Shown here: positions 20,354 to 32,832 of the stretch, piece by piece
Numbering within the stretch: the stretch's first letter is position 1
Layout: each line of letters begins with the position of its first letter
Source: Echinometra lucunter
Taxonomy: Eukaryota > Echinodermata > Echinoidea > Camarodonta > Echinometridae
DNA: 64,000 bases
Assembly: GCA_029962745.1 (NCBI GenBank)
Contig: CM057161.1
Span: 10,438,907-10,502,906 of the forward strand
Direction: 5' to 3'
Made by a program: the position numbers and the translations under genes
The notes under the pieces: generated by a model
The model's database searches: none
Told to the model about the DNA's origin: nothing
Seen by the model: the letters and a program-made list of their open reading frames with translations, nothing else

Positions 20354-20801
20354 ATTGAACGAAATTTGACAAATGCAAACAACTTTGGCAACTCCCTTGT
20401 AAATAATAAACACTGAAAGAAATGAAAATGGGGGAATAATAATTGCGTAGCTCTCTCAAGGTTGCCCAGCGCGGTCATCCATCTTGAATCTAGGGTTGAA
20501 AAAATGCCTCCGCCGGGAATCGGACCCGGGTCACTGGCTTAGAACGCCATTGCCTTAACCACTAGACAGCAATTAGGCGTGACCGAATCCAATTGACCGA
20601 CAGACAGATTTCCAACCCTTTTGATCCTTTGTTTTGGTGCAGATGAGTTAATAAACAATGAGAAGCCGCGTGCCGTAGTTGGATCCCGGCTAGAAGCCTG
20701 AATACATGCATAAGTATGCATAGATTCAAAATGGATGACTGCTCTGGGGAACATTGAGAGAGCTACGCAATTATTATTCTCCTATTTTCATTTCTTTCAG
20801 T
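20354..20801. mobile_element. Composite inverted-repeat element inside the hAT element
   Basis: Left part matches the small MITE at 47341-47424 (GAAATTTGACAAATGCAAAC and on). Within it lie long inverted arms, 20412-20489 and 20723-20801, reading inward from ACTGAAAGAAATGAAAATGG. The spacer carries a tRNA-like sequence. Part of the same MITE follows again after 20801. Confidence 0.7.
20505..20572 (-). repeat. tRNA-derived (SINE-like) head
   Basis: On the minus strand an A-box-like TAGTGGTTAAGGC (20552-20564) and B-box GGTCCGATTCC (20516-20526) lie at tRNA spacing, with a T stem CCGGG/CCCGG. The 5' side cannot pair with the 3' acceptor strand, so this is a tRNA-derived SINE promoter rather than a working tRNA. 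Confidence 0.65.
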
Positions 20802-21534
20802 ATTATATTGAAAGAAATTTGACAAATGCAAACAAAGACATGAGCTGTTTGTTATACAGTAAATCAGTGGTGTTTAATTGAAATTTTAATATGAAATTCA
20901 AATCTAGTACACCAGTTTCTTCTATTGATCAAGCATCACTTGGTATTTGGTCCTGTCCTTTTCTCAACTTTTTGATGAATTTGCAAATGATAAATATTTG
21001 TTTTTGGAGCATCTTCCAGCAATCCCCAGTATTTCCAAGACATTGCTTTAACACAGTGCAAAATCCATTTACCGGGTATTATTGGAAGCAGTTACATGTA
21101 CATCGATATGACCCTTAACATTCATGAAAAAGTAATATTTTTATTGCTCTATTTGTTTAAGCTTGCCATTTTCTCATTAATGTTTACATTTTGGCCCAAT
21201 ATGCTCTATGAGGTATCTCCTAGTATTTACCAGTCGTTGCTTTAACACATCCCCCCAAGCCATAAGCATATAGTGTACCCATATACATTGTAACTGTTGT
21301 ATGATCCCCTACCATAAAGAAGTCACCTTTTCTTAGCTGTAGGTGTTTAATCTTGCCTTTTTCTCTGTGTGTACATTTTAAAGCAATTTAATGATGGAAA
21401 ATATTGTTTTTGGAGTATTTCCCAGTATTTCCCGTTTTCGTCCAAATTTGCTAGGCGGTATTTACCGGTAAATACCGATATTTAACGCCCGGTATTTCCC
21501 ACCCCGGCATTTACCGGCCAACCCTGGAAAATAT

Positions 21535-22342
21535 ACATCATAATGAAATACGATTGTTCGCAATCTCACATAACAAAAGATAACAAGTCCCAAGATACAC
21601 ACGATAAGTACCATATCATACAATAACAGAGACAGGCAGACACATTCACTGATATGCGGCAAAGGGGATCAGTTATCGACCTTTAAAGCCGGGAGTGCAA
21701 GGGGTGCCGCAGCATCCCGTTCATTATTCAGGAGGTATTGAAGGAACGACTACGCCCATTTTTTGTCTCGCTGACCTCTGTTGTTTCTCTTGTCAAAGAA
21801 TCTATGAGACAGGAGCCGCTCCCAGAGGGAGGTGGATAATATTCTGCCATCAGTAACCCTCCCCTTCCAAAGAAATATCTTGTTCCCATGCCGCGTGGAC
21901 CATGCAGTTTCCATAAATAAACAGCATTGAAACGTGTGAAAACTGAGCAAAGAGAGAGAATGGTACAGTTGGAATACAATTGTATACATTATAACAAACA
22001 TATTGATTTAGTATGAATAACATTTGCAAAATGGGGTTTCCAATATTTGAGTAACATCCCATGTACCATGAATATGATGCAAAACTAATGTGATAACTTA
22101 TTCAGTCTGATTCACATAATTTCTTTAAAAATTAGTTCTCCACCACCGTTAGAGAAAGTCGGTAAAACAATTCAACGCTCTCATCCAACGGACTTGTAGC
22201 CTGAATTGATCTTTTGACAGTGTTAGCTTCACAAATCTGTAAAAAATAATCTTATGAAGAAATGAATAATTGAGACAAGAAAAAAATAAGTGACATTTGT
22301 GCTCATTTCAAATATTTTACCTTGGGTCTTCTGTTAAACTGT
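21535..22342. other. Non-coding, nothing recognised
   Basis: No gene or repeat supported between the hAT element and the next repeat-rich block. 22343-22500 contains GGCGGATCCAGG and a G run, perhaps the end of another decayed DNA element. Confidence 0.35.
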
Positions 22343-22562
22343 GTTAAACATAGGCGGATCCAGGTTTTGACCAAAGGGGGGGCTTGCTACCAAGCGGCGC
22401 ACATGTTTTTGTGTTATAGCGACGGCACCAGAGAATCGTCACAAAAATAATTAAATTGGGGGGGGGGGGGGGAGTGTCGTTGACATTGGGCGCATTTATC
22501 ATTCTAAAGAGGGAGTCTGACCCTGTTAAATAGAATTTCTCAAAATAAAGGATTTCTACTGG

Positions 22563-23570
22563 CAGGGGCGTCCCTAGACTTTTTTTTCAATGGGGAGGGG
22601 GGATGTAGAAGCCAGATTGCCGACAAACAATGCCACCGATTACCGACGACCAACGTCGATAAATTAAATCGTATAAAGCCCACGAGGCATGTTCTATTGT
22701 GTGCCTCTATCATATTTTCCTTATTTTGTTCACCGTCTCTTGCCGAATGTGTTTGTTTTCCGAAAACATCCTGTATCTAAATATAATACGAGCGAGCGCA
22801 GCGAGCGAGGAAAAATATATTTACTCTTTTTTATTGTAGAAGTGATAATTCTTCATCAAAATACATGATGGGCCTAAAGATATCTGAATTATCTATTTGG
22901 TCACCTCTCTCGCCTGATTCATTCGCTTTCAAAGACCATCCTAAATCTTAATATCATACGAGCGAGCGCAGCGAGGAATAAAAGATACTCTTTTCATGGT
23001 AGAAGTGATAATTCCTCATTCAAATACAGGATGGAATTAACAATGAGATATCTAACTTATATACATGTACATTTGATCACTTCGCTTGCCGAATTCGTTT
23101 GCTTCCCCAAATCCATCTTGTATCTGAATATTAGACGAGCGATCGTAGGGAGGGAGGAAAAATACATATAATAGAAATGAAAGTTCTTCATCCAAATACA
23201 CGATGGGCCTTTAAGATATCTATTTTGATATATTTGGTCACCTCTCTTACCTTATTTATTCGCTTTCAAAGACTATCCTGCATCTAAATATTATGCGAGC
23301 GAGCGTAGCGAGCGAGGAAAAATGTATATACCTTTTTTTACAGTAGGTGATAACTCTTCATCAAAATACATGATGGGCCTCGCTCGGTGAATTCGTTTGC
23401 TTTCCCAAATCCATCTTGTATCTGAATATTATACGAGCGAGCGTATATAGCGAGAGAGGAAAAATATATATACTCCTTTTATGGTAGAAGTGATAATTTT
23501 TCATCAAAATACATGATGGGCCTAAAGATATCTAAATTATCTATTTGTTCATCTCACTTGCAGAAGGGCT
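22563..23570. mobile_element. Truncated inverted copy of the satellite-filled hAT element
   Basis: Begins CAGGGGCGTCCCTAGAC and runs as the reverse complement of 18088-19409. The core appears as ACGAGCGAGCGCAGCGAGCG-type blocks near 22788, 22960, 23138, 23297 and 23433. It breaks off near 23570 before the other terminal repeat, so no target duplication is found. Confidence 0.78.
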
Positions 23571-23589
23571 TTGACTCTGTATCTTTGTT

Positions 23590-23757
23590 CAGATAATTGC
23601 ACCTTTAAGGCTGCAGATGGGCATTTCCGGGTGCAGACAAAAAAAAAAAGTTGAATCTTTGCACCTTTGTCATGTAGGGTGCAGGAGTGCACCCCTAAAG
23701 GTGCTGCTATTGTAGCATATGGGGTGCAAAATTGCACCTTTTTTCTTAGAGTGTAAA
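23590..23757. repeat. Inverted-repeat fragment with GCACC motifs
   Basis: Several direct and inverted copies of TGCACCTTT and GGTGCAAAATTGCACC, ending with TTTTTTCTTAGAGTGTA. It looks like one end of a MITE; the other end is not clear. Confidence 0.35.
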
Positions 23758-23812
23758 GGATCCAATTAGGTGATCAATTATCTTTTGAGTTATGGTAAAG
23801 GTTAAGTACGTA

Positions 23813-24333
23813 CAGTGTGCAAAAAAGTATACCCAATTTGGACAACTTTTACTTTAAAAGTAGTCATCATGTGACCCTGACAGGCTTGTTGGGTCATGAA
23901 TGATAAAGAGTAACTAATGTTCTGTCTGATGATCCTTTATTCAAAACTGTCAAGCAAGAAGTGAAACAAGAAGTTATTTAGTTGTTTGAAATTAACTGAA
24001 ATCATCCTGTGGAATAAAGACAGCTCCTGTGAAAACTCCGATAAATTGATCAGTTCAAACAATGACACATCGAAACTCAAGGCAGAATTCAACTTTTAAA
24101 GGAGTTGAGAACAGGCGTATACATGCATGTAGCTTGACCCATTTGTTGCATCAGCCTTTTGACGACGCTTCTTTAGAGCCCGGTGCTTGATCATCCATTA
24201 CAGAAAAAAATGGTATCATTAAACAAAAAGCAAGTTACTCTTCACTATGCAATGAATCTCAAGTGCATGTTTATGGCGACTTTTTAATTATAAACTTCAA
24301 AAGTGGGGCATACTTTTTGAATACACAGTACTG
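23813..24333. mobile_element. Tc1/mariner-like MITE
   Basis: Flanked by TA on both sides (23811-23812 and 24334-24335). The left end CAGTGTGCAAAAAAGTATAC and the inverse of the right end (CAGTACTGTGTATTC then AAAAAGTATGCCCC) are imperfect inverted repeats. No transposase frame. Confidence 0.6.
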
Positions 24334-24487
24334 TATAGTGTTTGGCCCAGGGGTATTGTTCATTCGGTTATAGTGCATGCAACGGTGGAACAACTGTCGC
24401 CGGAATACATGTTATGTGTCGTATCAACTTGTTTTCAGAATTTCTTTTAAAAAGTTTGCAAGGTGAATGTTGAATCAATACCACGAA

Positions 24488-24622
24488 ACCTGTCTATAAG
24501 GGCCACCCGAGGAAAACAGTAAAACTACCCACTATTAACCGGTGACTTTTTTCAGAGAGGTTCTACGGAGTCATGTTTCATTTCAGAAGGAGGCAACTTA
24601 ATAGAGCTATGTAGACAGGTAA
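24488..24622. repeat. Possible small MITE
   Basis: ACCTGTCTATAAGG near 24488 mirrors TATGTAGACAGGT near 24620. The arms are short (about 12 bp). Confidence 0.35.
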
Positions 24623-24992
24623 TCTTTTTAGAGACACCAGAGGGATGGCTGCAGAGACGTATCCGGACCTTAGCCTCGGAGGAGTAAAAAATATCAGCAT
24701 ATGATGATCCATGACAAGAAAACACTTTTTGAGGGCCTTTGGTAGTTTAGACTGTTAAGGTTTTTTTTTGTTTTTTTGTTTTTTTGTTTGTTTGCATTTC
24801 TTTGATCATCTCTTTATTACTAACAAACATGGTTACCTAAACTCGACTGTGGTCTCGAGTCTGTCGGGGGGGGGGGGATGCCCCTCCTTGAATACATCAG
24901 TGGATGAAAAGGCAGGTTTGACTCTTTTCTTTTCATCCTTGGTCTATTTTTACATCTTGTCCAGGTGAACGGTCCACACAGGACTCAAGTTT

Positions 24993-25118
24993 ATGATGGC
25001 CGATGAGGAGTGGACCTGTCAACTTTGCACTTGCGTCAATTCCAGCTCTTCGTTCAAATGTAAAGCCTGTGACTCAGATTGGATAGACTTAGAAGCATCA
25101 ACTCTAAAAGCGGATGAG
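24993..25118 (+). CDS. CLPB: CLPB-like exon 1: start and zinc finger 1
   Basis: 42 codons. Contains W-x-C-x2-C-x10-C-x2-C (Trp 7 to Cys 26). The donor GAG|GTGGGT is in phase 0. A CAG just upstream (near 24964) could be an acceptor for a 5' untranslated exon; not proven. Confidence 0.85.
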
Positions 25119-28100
25119 GTGGGTATATTTCAGGGGTGTCGATCGAATGGAGATGGGAGATCTGCATCAAGCATATCCAGCAGGAGAAAAACGGGGGAGG
25201 AGTAGTCGTCCTTCTCAAAATCGACTATATAATTTTTGATATGAGAGACAGGGTTTTTTTGTTTCGAATAAATATTCATGTTTCGAATAAATTATCATGT
25301 TCGAATAAATAATCTCAATAACATTTCCTGTTGAATCACTACATTCCGCTAATATGCTACGATTTTAATCAATAAACATTAAATCTTTGTTGTTACATTA
25401 TTTCGCAAAATATCCGAAACTTTTCAGACAGAAGAAGAAAAACGCAGTGCAACTTCAGTATTACTGTCCGAAAGCTTTCATTATCCGGTCTAGTTTCAAA
25501 GTATCAGTCGTATTCTACCAGTTTCTTTCATTTTTCAGTGGTCGTGCCCAGCATGTACGTATAACAACAGCATCGACGAGGTACTCTGCTTAGCTTGCCT
25601 AACGCGAAATCCACAAGCACCAGGTGTAGATGTCACAGAAGACCTCACTGATCACCGTAATTATTACGCTTCTTTAGATGAACCGATCGGCGCTAATCCA
25701 TGGGATGTAGCCGGAGGAGACTGGGTTGGTCCCTCTTGCTCCACCTCGAACCCTGTGACATCCTTGAACCGTGTCCATTGCCAGGATGTCCAGTGGGCTG
25801 ACATCTGGTCATGTCCATTGTGCATGTTCGACAACCCCACTGAGGCTGCGACCTGCCAGAGGTGTGAACATGGACAACAGTTGCTGTCAGGTGATAACGA
25901 CGATACCGTGTCACCACAGATAGAATATCTTGCAGCAAATGTGAGTATTGCATTCAGTGAGATCCTTATACCCGTTGCATATAAGACGTTATTTCCATTG
26001 TGCCATTTGAGGACATTCAAGACCACATAAAGATTCAACACGCATTAATAGCCCAGACGCCACGTCAACAGTTGAACGGCATAAGATGGCACAAGGTTTT
26101 GAGATGTCATCGAAAATTTGACGAGCCGTCATTCGATGGTGTTTTCGTGTTGTATGCCACAGTTTATACATGCATGCATATACACTGATGCCAGTCTTAC
26201 CATTCATTTGTGTGATTTTTTTTTCCATGCAGGTCCAACAGATGGGTCTGGATCCATTTGGATCCAAACACAGGAAACCAACTCAACTTGAAACGCATCT
26301 GGAGAAGAATATCGTTGGCCAAAAGCATGCTATCTCATTGGTAGCAAAAAGTGAGTGCCTTGTAATGTTAAAGGGGAATGAAACCCTGGGGAAAAATCAA
26401 TTTCAATGAAGAGAGAGAAGCAATTTTAAAAAGTTCCATCACAATCGGTTACGAAAAGAGAAAGTTACGAAAGTTTGAAAAGTCTCAATTTACTTTCTAT
26501 GGCGATCCTCAAATTGGCAATGTTGCTTCAAAATGGCAGGTTTAGAAGGACAACTCGAGAATATTTTCCCCCACAAAATTGCATATATTCCCCATTATCT
26601 CTGGAGGTGCAGCTTGTCTCCTTCCTAGCTCAAGATATATCATGGAAACATGTATTTGACACAATTCACAAAGATACAACATGTACAAGCAGCATCTTTA
26701 GACATGTCAGAGATAATCATGATAATGGAGAAAATATTAAGTTTGGGTACAAAACACATTGAGAGTTGTCCTTCAGTAAAACTAATTTAGGCCTATAAGA
26801 GAACTGGCGGCACTAGCCATTTTACGAGAAGGTTGACAACCGGTCCATGGCCTACCCCACCCACTTGTGGCAATCCTGAAAGTTCACGACCTCAAAATGT
26901 GCCTTTTTAATTAGAAGGAAAAAAAACCTCATCAGAGACTTTGGTTGAATTAGCGACGAAAAATTTGGCCATTTGTAAGAAATTTATTTCTTAATTATGC
27001 CTGTCCCCCACCCCCTGTCTAAATCCGTGAGAAGCGGCTAGCATAATATGATCACTAAAAAGAGGGTGTGATGTGCGAGTGCGTGTGGGCGTGTTTAAAA
27101 TTATAGACCAATCACGCTTTTAAACGTTGATTATAAAATACTGTCAACACCAACAGGTATTAGCAAAAAGATTTAAAAATGTATTAAACGAGACAATTCA
27201 TAATGATCAAGTCGGTTACGTTAAAGATAGGAATATAGGAGAAGGTGTGAGGCAAATAGACGATATTTTATATCAATCCTCTCAGGAAAATATTGCATAT
27301 TTGGTCACGGTGGACTTCGAAAAGGCCTTTGACTCTATTGACTCTGGTCTTCTTAGAGTTTCAAAATGTAAAACAAAGTGGGGGAAAGGGCATTCATCTG
27401 TGCGGGGCCCTCACTATGGAATTCCCTCCCACGAGAGATCCGGGATAGCAACCGGGTGGAAACATTTAAGATTAAACTAAAAACGTACCTCTTTAACTTA
27501 TTTTATCAATGATTTTCTGTTACTTGTAATTTTGTTTGCCCCCCCCCCTTCACTTGTGCGCCTTGAGCATCTCTTACGAGATGGATATGGCGCCTAACAA
27601 ATTGCATATATTATTATTATTATTATTATTTCTCATGGCTTTTTATTTAAGATCCTAAAATTATTTGGATTTGGTTAGTCATTTCGTTCGTGGGTTTGTG
27701 TATTATATACAGATATTACCAGTTGTATTATGAATGGGGGGGGGGGGAGGGGGGTACTTCACTGGTTATTTTAACATAAAACGAGGAGTAAGACAGGGGG
27801 ATCCTCTTTCCCCATATCTGTTCTTGCTTTGTATAGAAACTTGCTTTGGCAATAAGGAAAGACAATACCATTGACGGAGTTCAGTTTAGAAAACATGAAA
27901 TTAAACAAATATTATATGCAGATGATATGTCCCTGTTTGTCAAAAATACTTATTCTATAAAACGGCTTCAACCTCTTTTTGAAGAATTCGAGAAAGTAAG
28001 TGGTCTGAAGGTAAACAAAGAGAAAATGAACTTTTTGTGGATGGGAAAAGATAATGATAGACCGCAAATACCCTTGTTTGGAAATCTAGTTCAGGAAATT

Positions 28101-31100
28101 AAAATTTTAGGTGTGTATTTCCCTCTAAATGTAATAATGAAAAAAGATTTAGATTTCAAAGAAATGCACTCAACAAAAAAAAAGAAAGTGAACACTTTTT
28201 TCAAGTTCAGATTTTTCATAGAAGACTGTGATAAAAATCAATATATCATATCAAATTAAAGGAAATTTAATTGTTCTTTTGATCTGGTAGGTAAACATAA
28301 AAAGAAACTTTACGCATGAATGAACAAATTCGTTTTTCTCTTCCAAGGTACAAAAGTAAAAATAGCAAAATTGGACAGTGTGCCATTTACGTGTAAATGC
28401 CCTTCCAATTAACTATGGGAGCCAACGGTTAAACTTACACAATGTAAAGGCATTTAACAATGACCCTTCGCTCTCTAAATCTCTTTCCAGCCCCCCCCCC
28501 CGAAAAATAGGAAAAATAAAGAAAACAAATAGAAGAAGCTTCTGTTACGTCCAAAATTTAAATGACATCTAGAGTAGACACAAAAGTGATTTTCAATCAT
28601 TTTTTTTTCAATTAGTAGACTTAATTGACTTTCACCCGGTAGGTAAACATAAAATGAGTTTTATGCATGAGTGAACACCATTCATTCAACTGTTCCAAAT
28701 CGCCAAAGTAAAAGTTTTAAAAATGCAGCCATTTTTTTTCTAAGTCAAGCGACTTGAAATTCACCGTCATATTGCACTGGAATTACAAACAAATCATGAT
28801 TAAAGATTGCATGCTTCGTCGCCCTTAAAATGAAAATCATTCTTCAAATCTAAAATGGACAAAAGAACAGCCAAAGTGGCATAGCATGCTGGGGAGATTA
28901 AGGACAATGCATGTGGGGGTACGCCATTGAAAACAACATTAGTGTTCCCTGGAATTGCAGTGCACTTAATTCCACAGGCTACACAACTGAGTAACCATAC
29001 ATGTCATTACATTTGACTCTTAAGTTCATAAATTCATGAAGTCATGAATTAAAAACAAAAATCACATTTGGGTCATTTAATCACTCATGTGGCTGCTCCT
29101 GATGTCATTTAAATTTGGACGTAACAAAAGCTTCTCTCTTTTTCTTTTCTTTTTCCTTTTTTTTTGGGGGGGGTAGAGGGGTGGGGTGGGAAGAGGAGTG
29201 GGGTGGGAATCGAGCAAAGGCTCAATTATGTAATTTCAGGCAATTCTCTGAATGTGTTAGTTTGATCTTTTGTTCCCATTGTTGTGGAAAGGCGATGAAT
29301 GGCAAACTGCCAATTTTCGCAATTTTTACTTTCGAACCTTGGAAGAGAAAAACGAATGTGTTCACTCATGGGTAAAGTTTCTGTTTATGTTAACCTACCA
29401 GATCAAAAGACAATTAAATTTCCTTTAATTTGATATATGATATATTGATTATTATTAGAGTCTTCTATGAAAAATCTGAACTTGAAAAAGTGTTCACTCT
29501 CTTTTTTTGTTGAGTGTACTTAGTAAAATAAAAAGACTGTTGGGATGGTGGAAACAAAGGGATCTCACACTTATGGGTAAGATACATTTGTTGAAACATA
29601 TGCATTATCAAAGTTAAACTATGTCTCATCATAATATAGTGGTTCCTCACTGGTTGTTTGCTGATATAGACGAAATCACTTTTGAATTTTTAGGGTCAGA
29701 TAAAGATCGTATAAAGAGATATATGTAATGTATCAAGACTATTCGCATGGAGGGTTAAGAATGATGAATTTTGAATTGTTTGTAAAGGCGCAACGTTTAA
29801 TGTGGCTGAAATATTTATTATATGGAGAACAGGATGCGGGATGGAAACTGTTATTTTGATTTTTTTTTAGAACAGTGGGAGGGAGGTTTTTGTTTTTATG
29901 CGACTTTGACATTTCTAAGTTAACATTAAAAGTACCACAATTTTATTCAGAAATGCTAAAGGCTTGGCAGGATATGAGAAAATATAAATACTCTGAAGAG
30001 GAGGTTAATCCAATTATATTTAATAACCATAATATTTGTATAAGAAGTAAAATGATTTTTGATATTGATCTATTTGATAAAGGCATACGCACTGTAAATC
30101 AAATTTTTGATAATAGACATTATAAAGCATGTGGCTTATTTTCAAAATCTTGGGATAAATGCAAATCAATTGCTTCAGATAATTGATATTGCTCACGCCA
30201 TACCAACGAGTTGGAAAAATGCTTCTCCTTCAATTAAATTCATAAAACTTGATTTTGTAGACTTTAATATAAACATGAATATTGCTGGGCAGGAAAATGC
30301 TTTTCAGGTAGTTAAATATAGAACCATTTATAATTGTTTTATCAAAAATTTACGTGAATCGTATAATTTAACAATAAAGGATGGTCACAGCAATTTTAAC
30401 TTTACAAATAAAGAAATATGTACATTTTTATCCGAGCAAGGAGCTCAACTCTTATTAGAAAACAAAGGGAATTTCAGTTTATGCTTTTACATGAAGCCAT
30501 GTACACAAAAGAACATTTGATGAGGTTTGGGTTTGTGAGGGACAATTACTACTCATTCTGTTATACAGAAACTGAGTTTTATTTTCATATATTTTTGAAC
30601 CGCACGAAAGTGAAACCGTTATGGCAATTCTGTATTGAATATTTCGGCTTGGTTGAATTAAAAGATATGAAAGGGGGGATATATTCATTGGATTACCTGG
30701 TAATTCGAATAGAATTGAATGTGTGAATTCTTTGGTTCTGTTTGTCAAATATGCAATTTTTCCATTCTAGGGTTGAAGGCCATGTACCCTCATGTATGAA
30801 ATTACAAAAATATATAGCAGACTTTATGGAGGAAGAAAAAAAAACCTAGCAACGAAGGCGGGCAAGTTGAATTTACACCTACAGAAATGGGAAGAACTGA
30901 AAGTGAATAAGGATGTGAATGTGAACAGGTATGATGTGTCTAGTGTTGTGCGTGTGTAAATCTTGGAATGTTTGTGTGAATGCTTAGCGCGGGGGGGGGG
31001 GGGGGGGGTGGTAGTCGTAAAAGGGGGTGGGGTGCAGGGTGGGTATACAGATATGTATTACCGGTGTGTTATTTTTCATGATTGATCTTTTTTTTTTATT

Positions 31101-32768
31101 TTTTTTTTACATGAGTTGTATTTTCAATAAATCATTTAAATGATTTTTAAAATGGGAAGAATGGGAAGGGAGGGAGCATTGCCATGTTTTGAAAGACCAT
31201 TCATATTGCATATTGTGTGGCATAGGGAGGGGGCGTATGTTTGGGTTTGTTGTTTTATATCATTTTCTTAGTGATTTCATTCCATCATCTTCTTTGCTTA
31301 TTGTGACAATCATGTAAATACTTTAACATTATGTTGTGAAAACGAAACGAAGATTTGTATTTGTTGGAATTATTTACAATGATATTATGTGACGATTTAT
31401 TTTGGATGAAATCTCTAATAAATATATTTGGAAAAAAAAAGTGCGTGTGTGTGTCTATGTGTGTTTCGTACATAGGTTTCGTCACTTCATGTTCAGCGGA
31501 GGGATATCAAAGTACTCCATCAACGTAGTTTGAAATGTTAAAACGTGTATTTACTCAATCATGGTAGGAATGGTACATCCGATGGAAAAAAAATGATTAG
31601 GCCTGGAATCATCAGGATGGTTGAAATCTTTAAGGATTAGGATTAATATTTTTTGTCTCCTGTTTTTCCAATTTTTTATGATACCTTGAAATGTTTCTTC
31701 CTCTCTCTTTCCCTATCTTTCTTTCTCTCTCTCTCTCTATCTCTCTCTGAATGTATAATTTTCAAGGTTAATCAGCTGTTTCTGTCTGTTTCTGTTTTTC
31801 TGTCTGTCTGTCTGTCTCTATTTTGTTTTTGAATTTCCATCTCTTCCTTTTTTCATCCCAGCCATCAGAAGAAAGGAAGGAGGTTGGCAAAGCGAAGACA
31901 AGCCACTGGTATTCTTATTTTTAGGCTCATCAGGCATCGGTAAGTCACAAGACCTTTTATGATGTATCATATTTGCCGTCGTGGTTCAACTTAAACAGAT
32001 CAGCTATTGGATATTTCTTTTGACCCTGCTATTAATGTTGCATTTTTATTGATCAGTTTGTTCAAATCTTTTCGATACGATAACGATGAGCAGAAAATGG
32101 TTTATGATACAACAGTCGTTTTTGACAAAGTACAGATCTTGGACGACATTCGCATTGTAAGTACCTATAGGTTGGTAAACGTTTAAAACGTAAACATTGC
32201 TTTTATACACTCTCTTTTCTGCGTAGTCAGATTTGACTCGGCGGGGTGTCATCTGGGAGTCGGCCCTGCTCCTAACGGAGTGGCTCGGGTTTCTGAATTG
32301 ATTTGACTGGGAATGGTGTGGCGTCAACTGAGAATTGACTAAATGTGAGTCTAAGTAACTCCTTTCCGAGTCCAGTTGGTTCGGAAGTCCCGAGTCGCCT
32401 TGGCTCCGATTAGGGTTGGCTCCCGTCGGACACCTTTCGGGTTTGACTCCGCAGATTAACAGTGTAGGCTTATTTTGTCTGATAATTCCTAATCTCTTTT
32501 GCATCTATCTAAGAAAGCATGTAACACGTCAAAGCAGGGGCGGACTCGAACTAAAAATTGGTAGGGGAATTTTGATGTGACCGGTCCAATCGCCCTCGGA
32601 CCAGGGGAGCGTTTCATGAAGAGTCTTGTCGGTGATTTTCACTGACTAATTTGCTTTCAGCCAATCAGATGCGAGGATTTTCAGTAGCTTATAACAGTCG
32701 TCAGTGAAAATCACTGACAAAACTCTTCATGAGACGCTCCCAGGAATCGACCGACCATCGATTGAGCA

Positions 32769-32832
<64 letters not shown>

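Larger units (their letters stand above)
19799..21526. mobile_element. hAT-type element, 1.73 kb, non-autonomous
   Basis: Perfect 8-bp flanks GAAAATAT (19791-19798 and 21527-21534) and inverted ends CAGGGTTGGC / GCCAACCCTG. Just inside, both ends carry repeated GGGAAATAC or GGTATTTACC motifs. No transposase frame is visible. It contains (GTTTT)n near 20205-20240, (TA)n near 20338-20355, and a composite inverted-repeat insertion (20354-20801). Confidence 0.88.
27127..30950 (+). pseudogene. Decayed L1/Tx1-like LINE, interrupted twice
   Basis: Recognisable pieces in order: [27 protein letters not shown] and [10 protein letters not shown] before 27340; [10 protein letters not shown] near 27650; a frame with RQGDPLSP near 27795; [12 protein letters not shown] and [17 protein letters not shown] (27846-28160); then [15 protein letters not shown] near 29560 and scattered C-terminal frames to about 30950. 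Stops and frameshifts break it. Insertions at about 27341-27632 and 28167-29516 split it. Confidence 0.78.
26351..31861 (+). other. CLPB-like intron 3, built of nested transposons
   Basis: 5.5 kb, by far the longest intron of the gene. 26400-27120 is unassigned sequence; 27127-30950 is a decayed L1/Tx1-like LINE with two later insertions; 30960-31861 has G, T, TC and TCTG simple repeats. Confidence 0.7.

Noticed and set aside
20505..20572. Functional tRNA gene
   Set aside because: A and B boxes are present but the acceptor strands do not pair, so it was called a SINE-like head.
32046..32504. 152-codon minus-strand frame as a gene
   Set aside because: It lies inside intron 4 over a MITE-like repeat, and no domain is recognisable.
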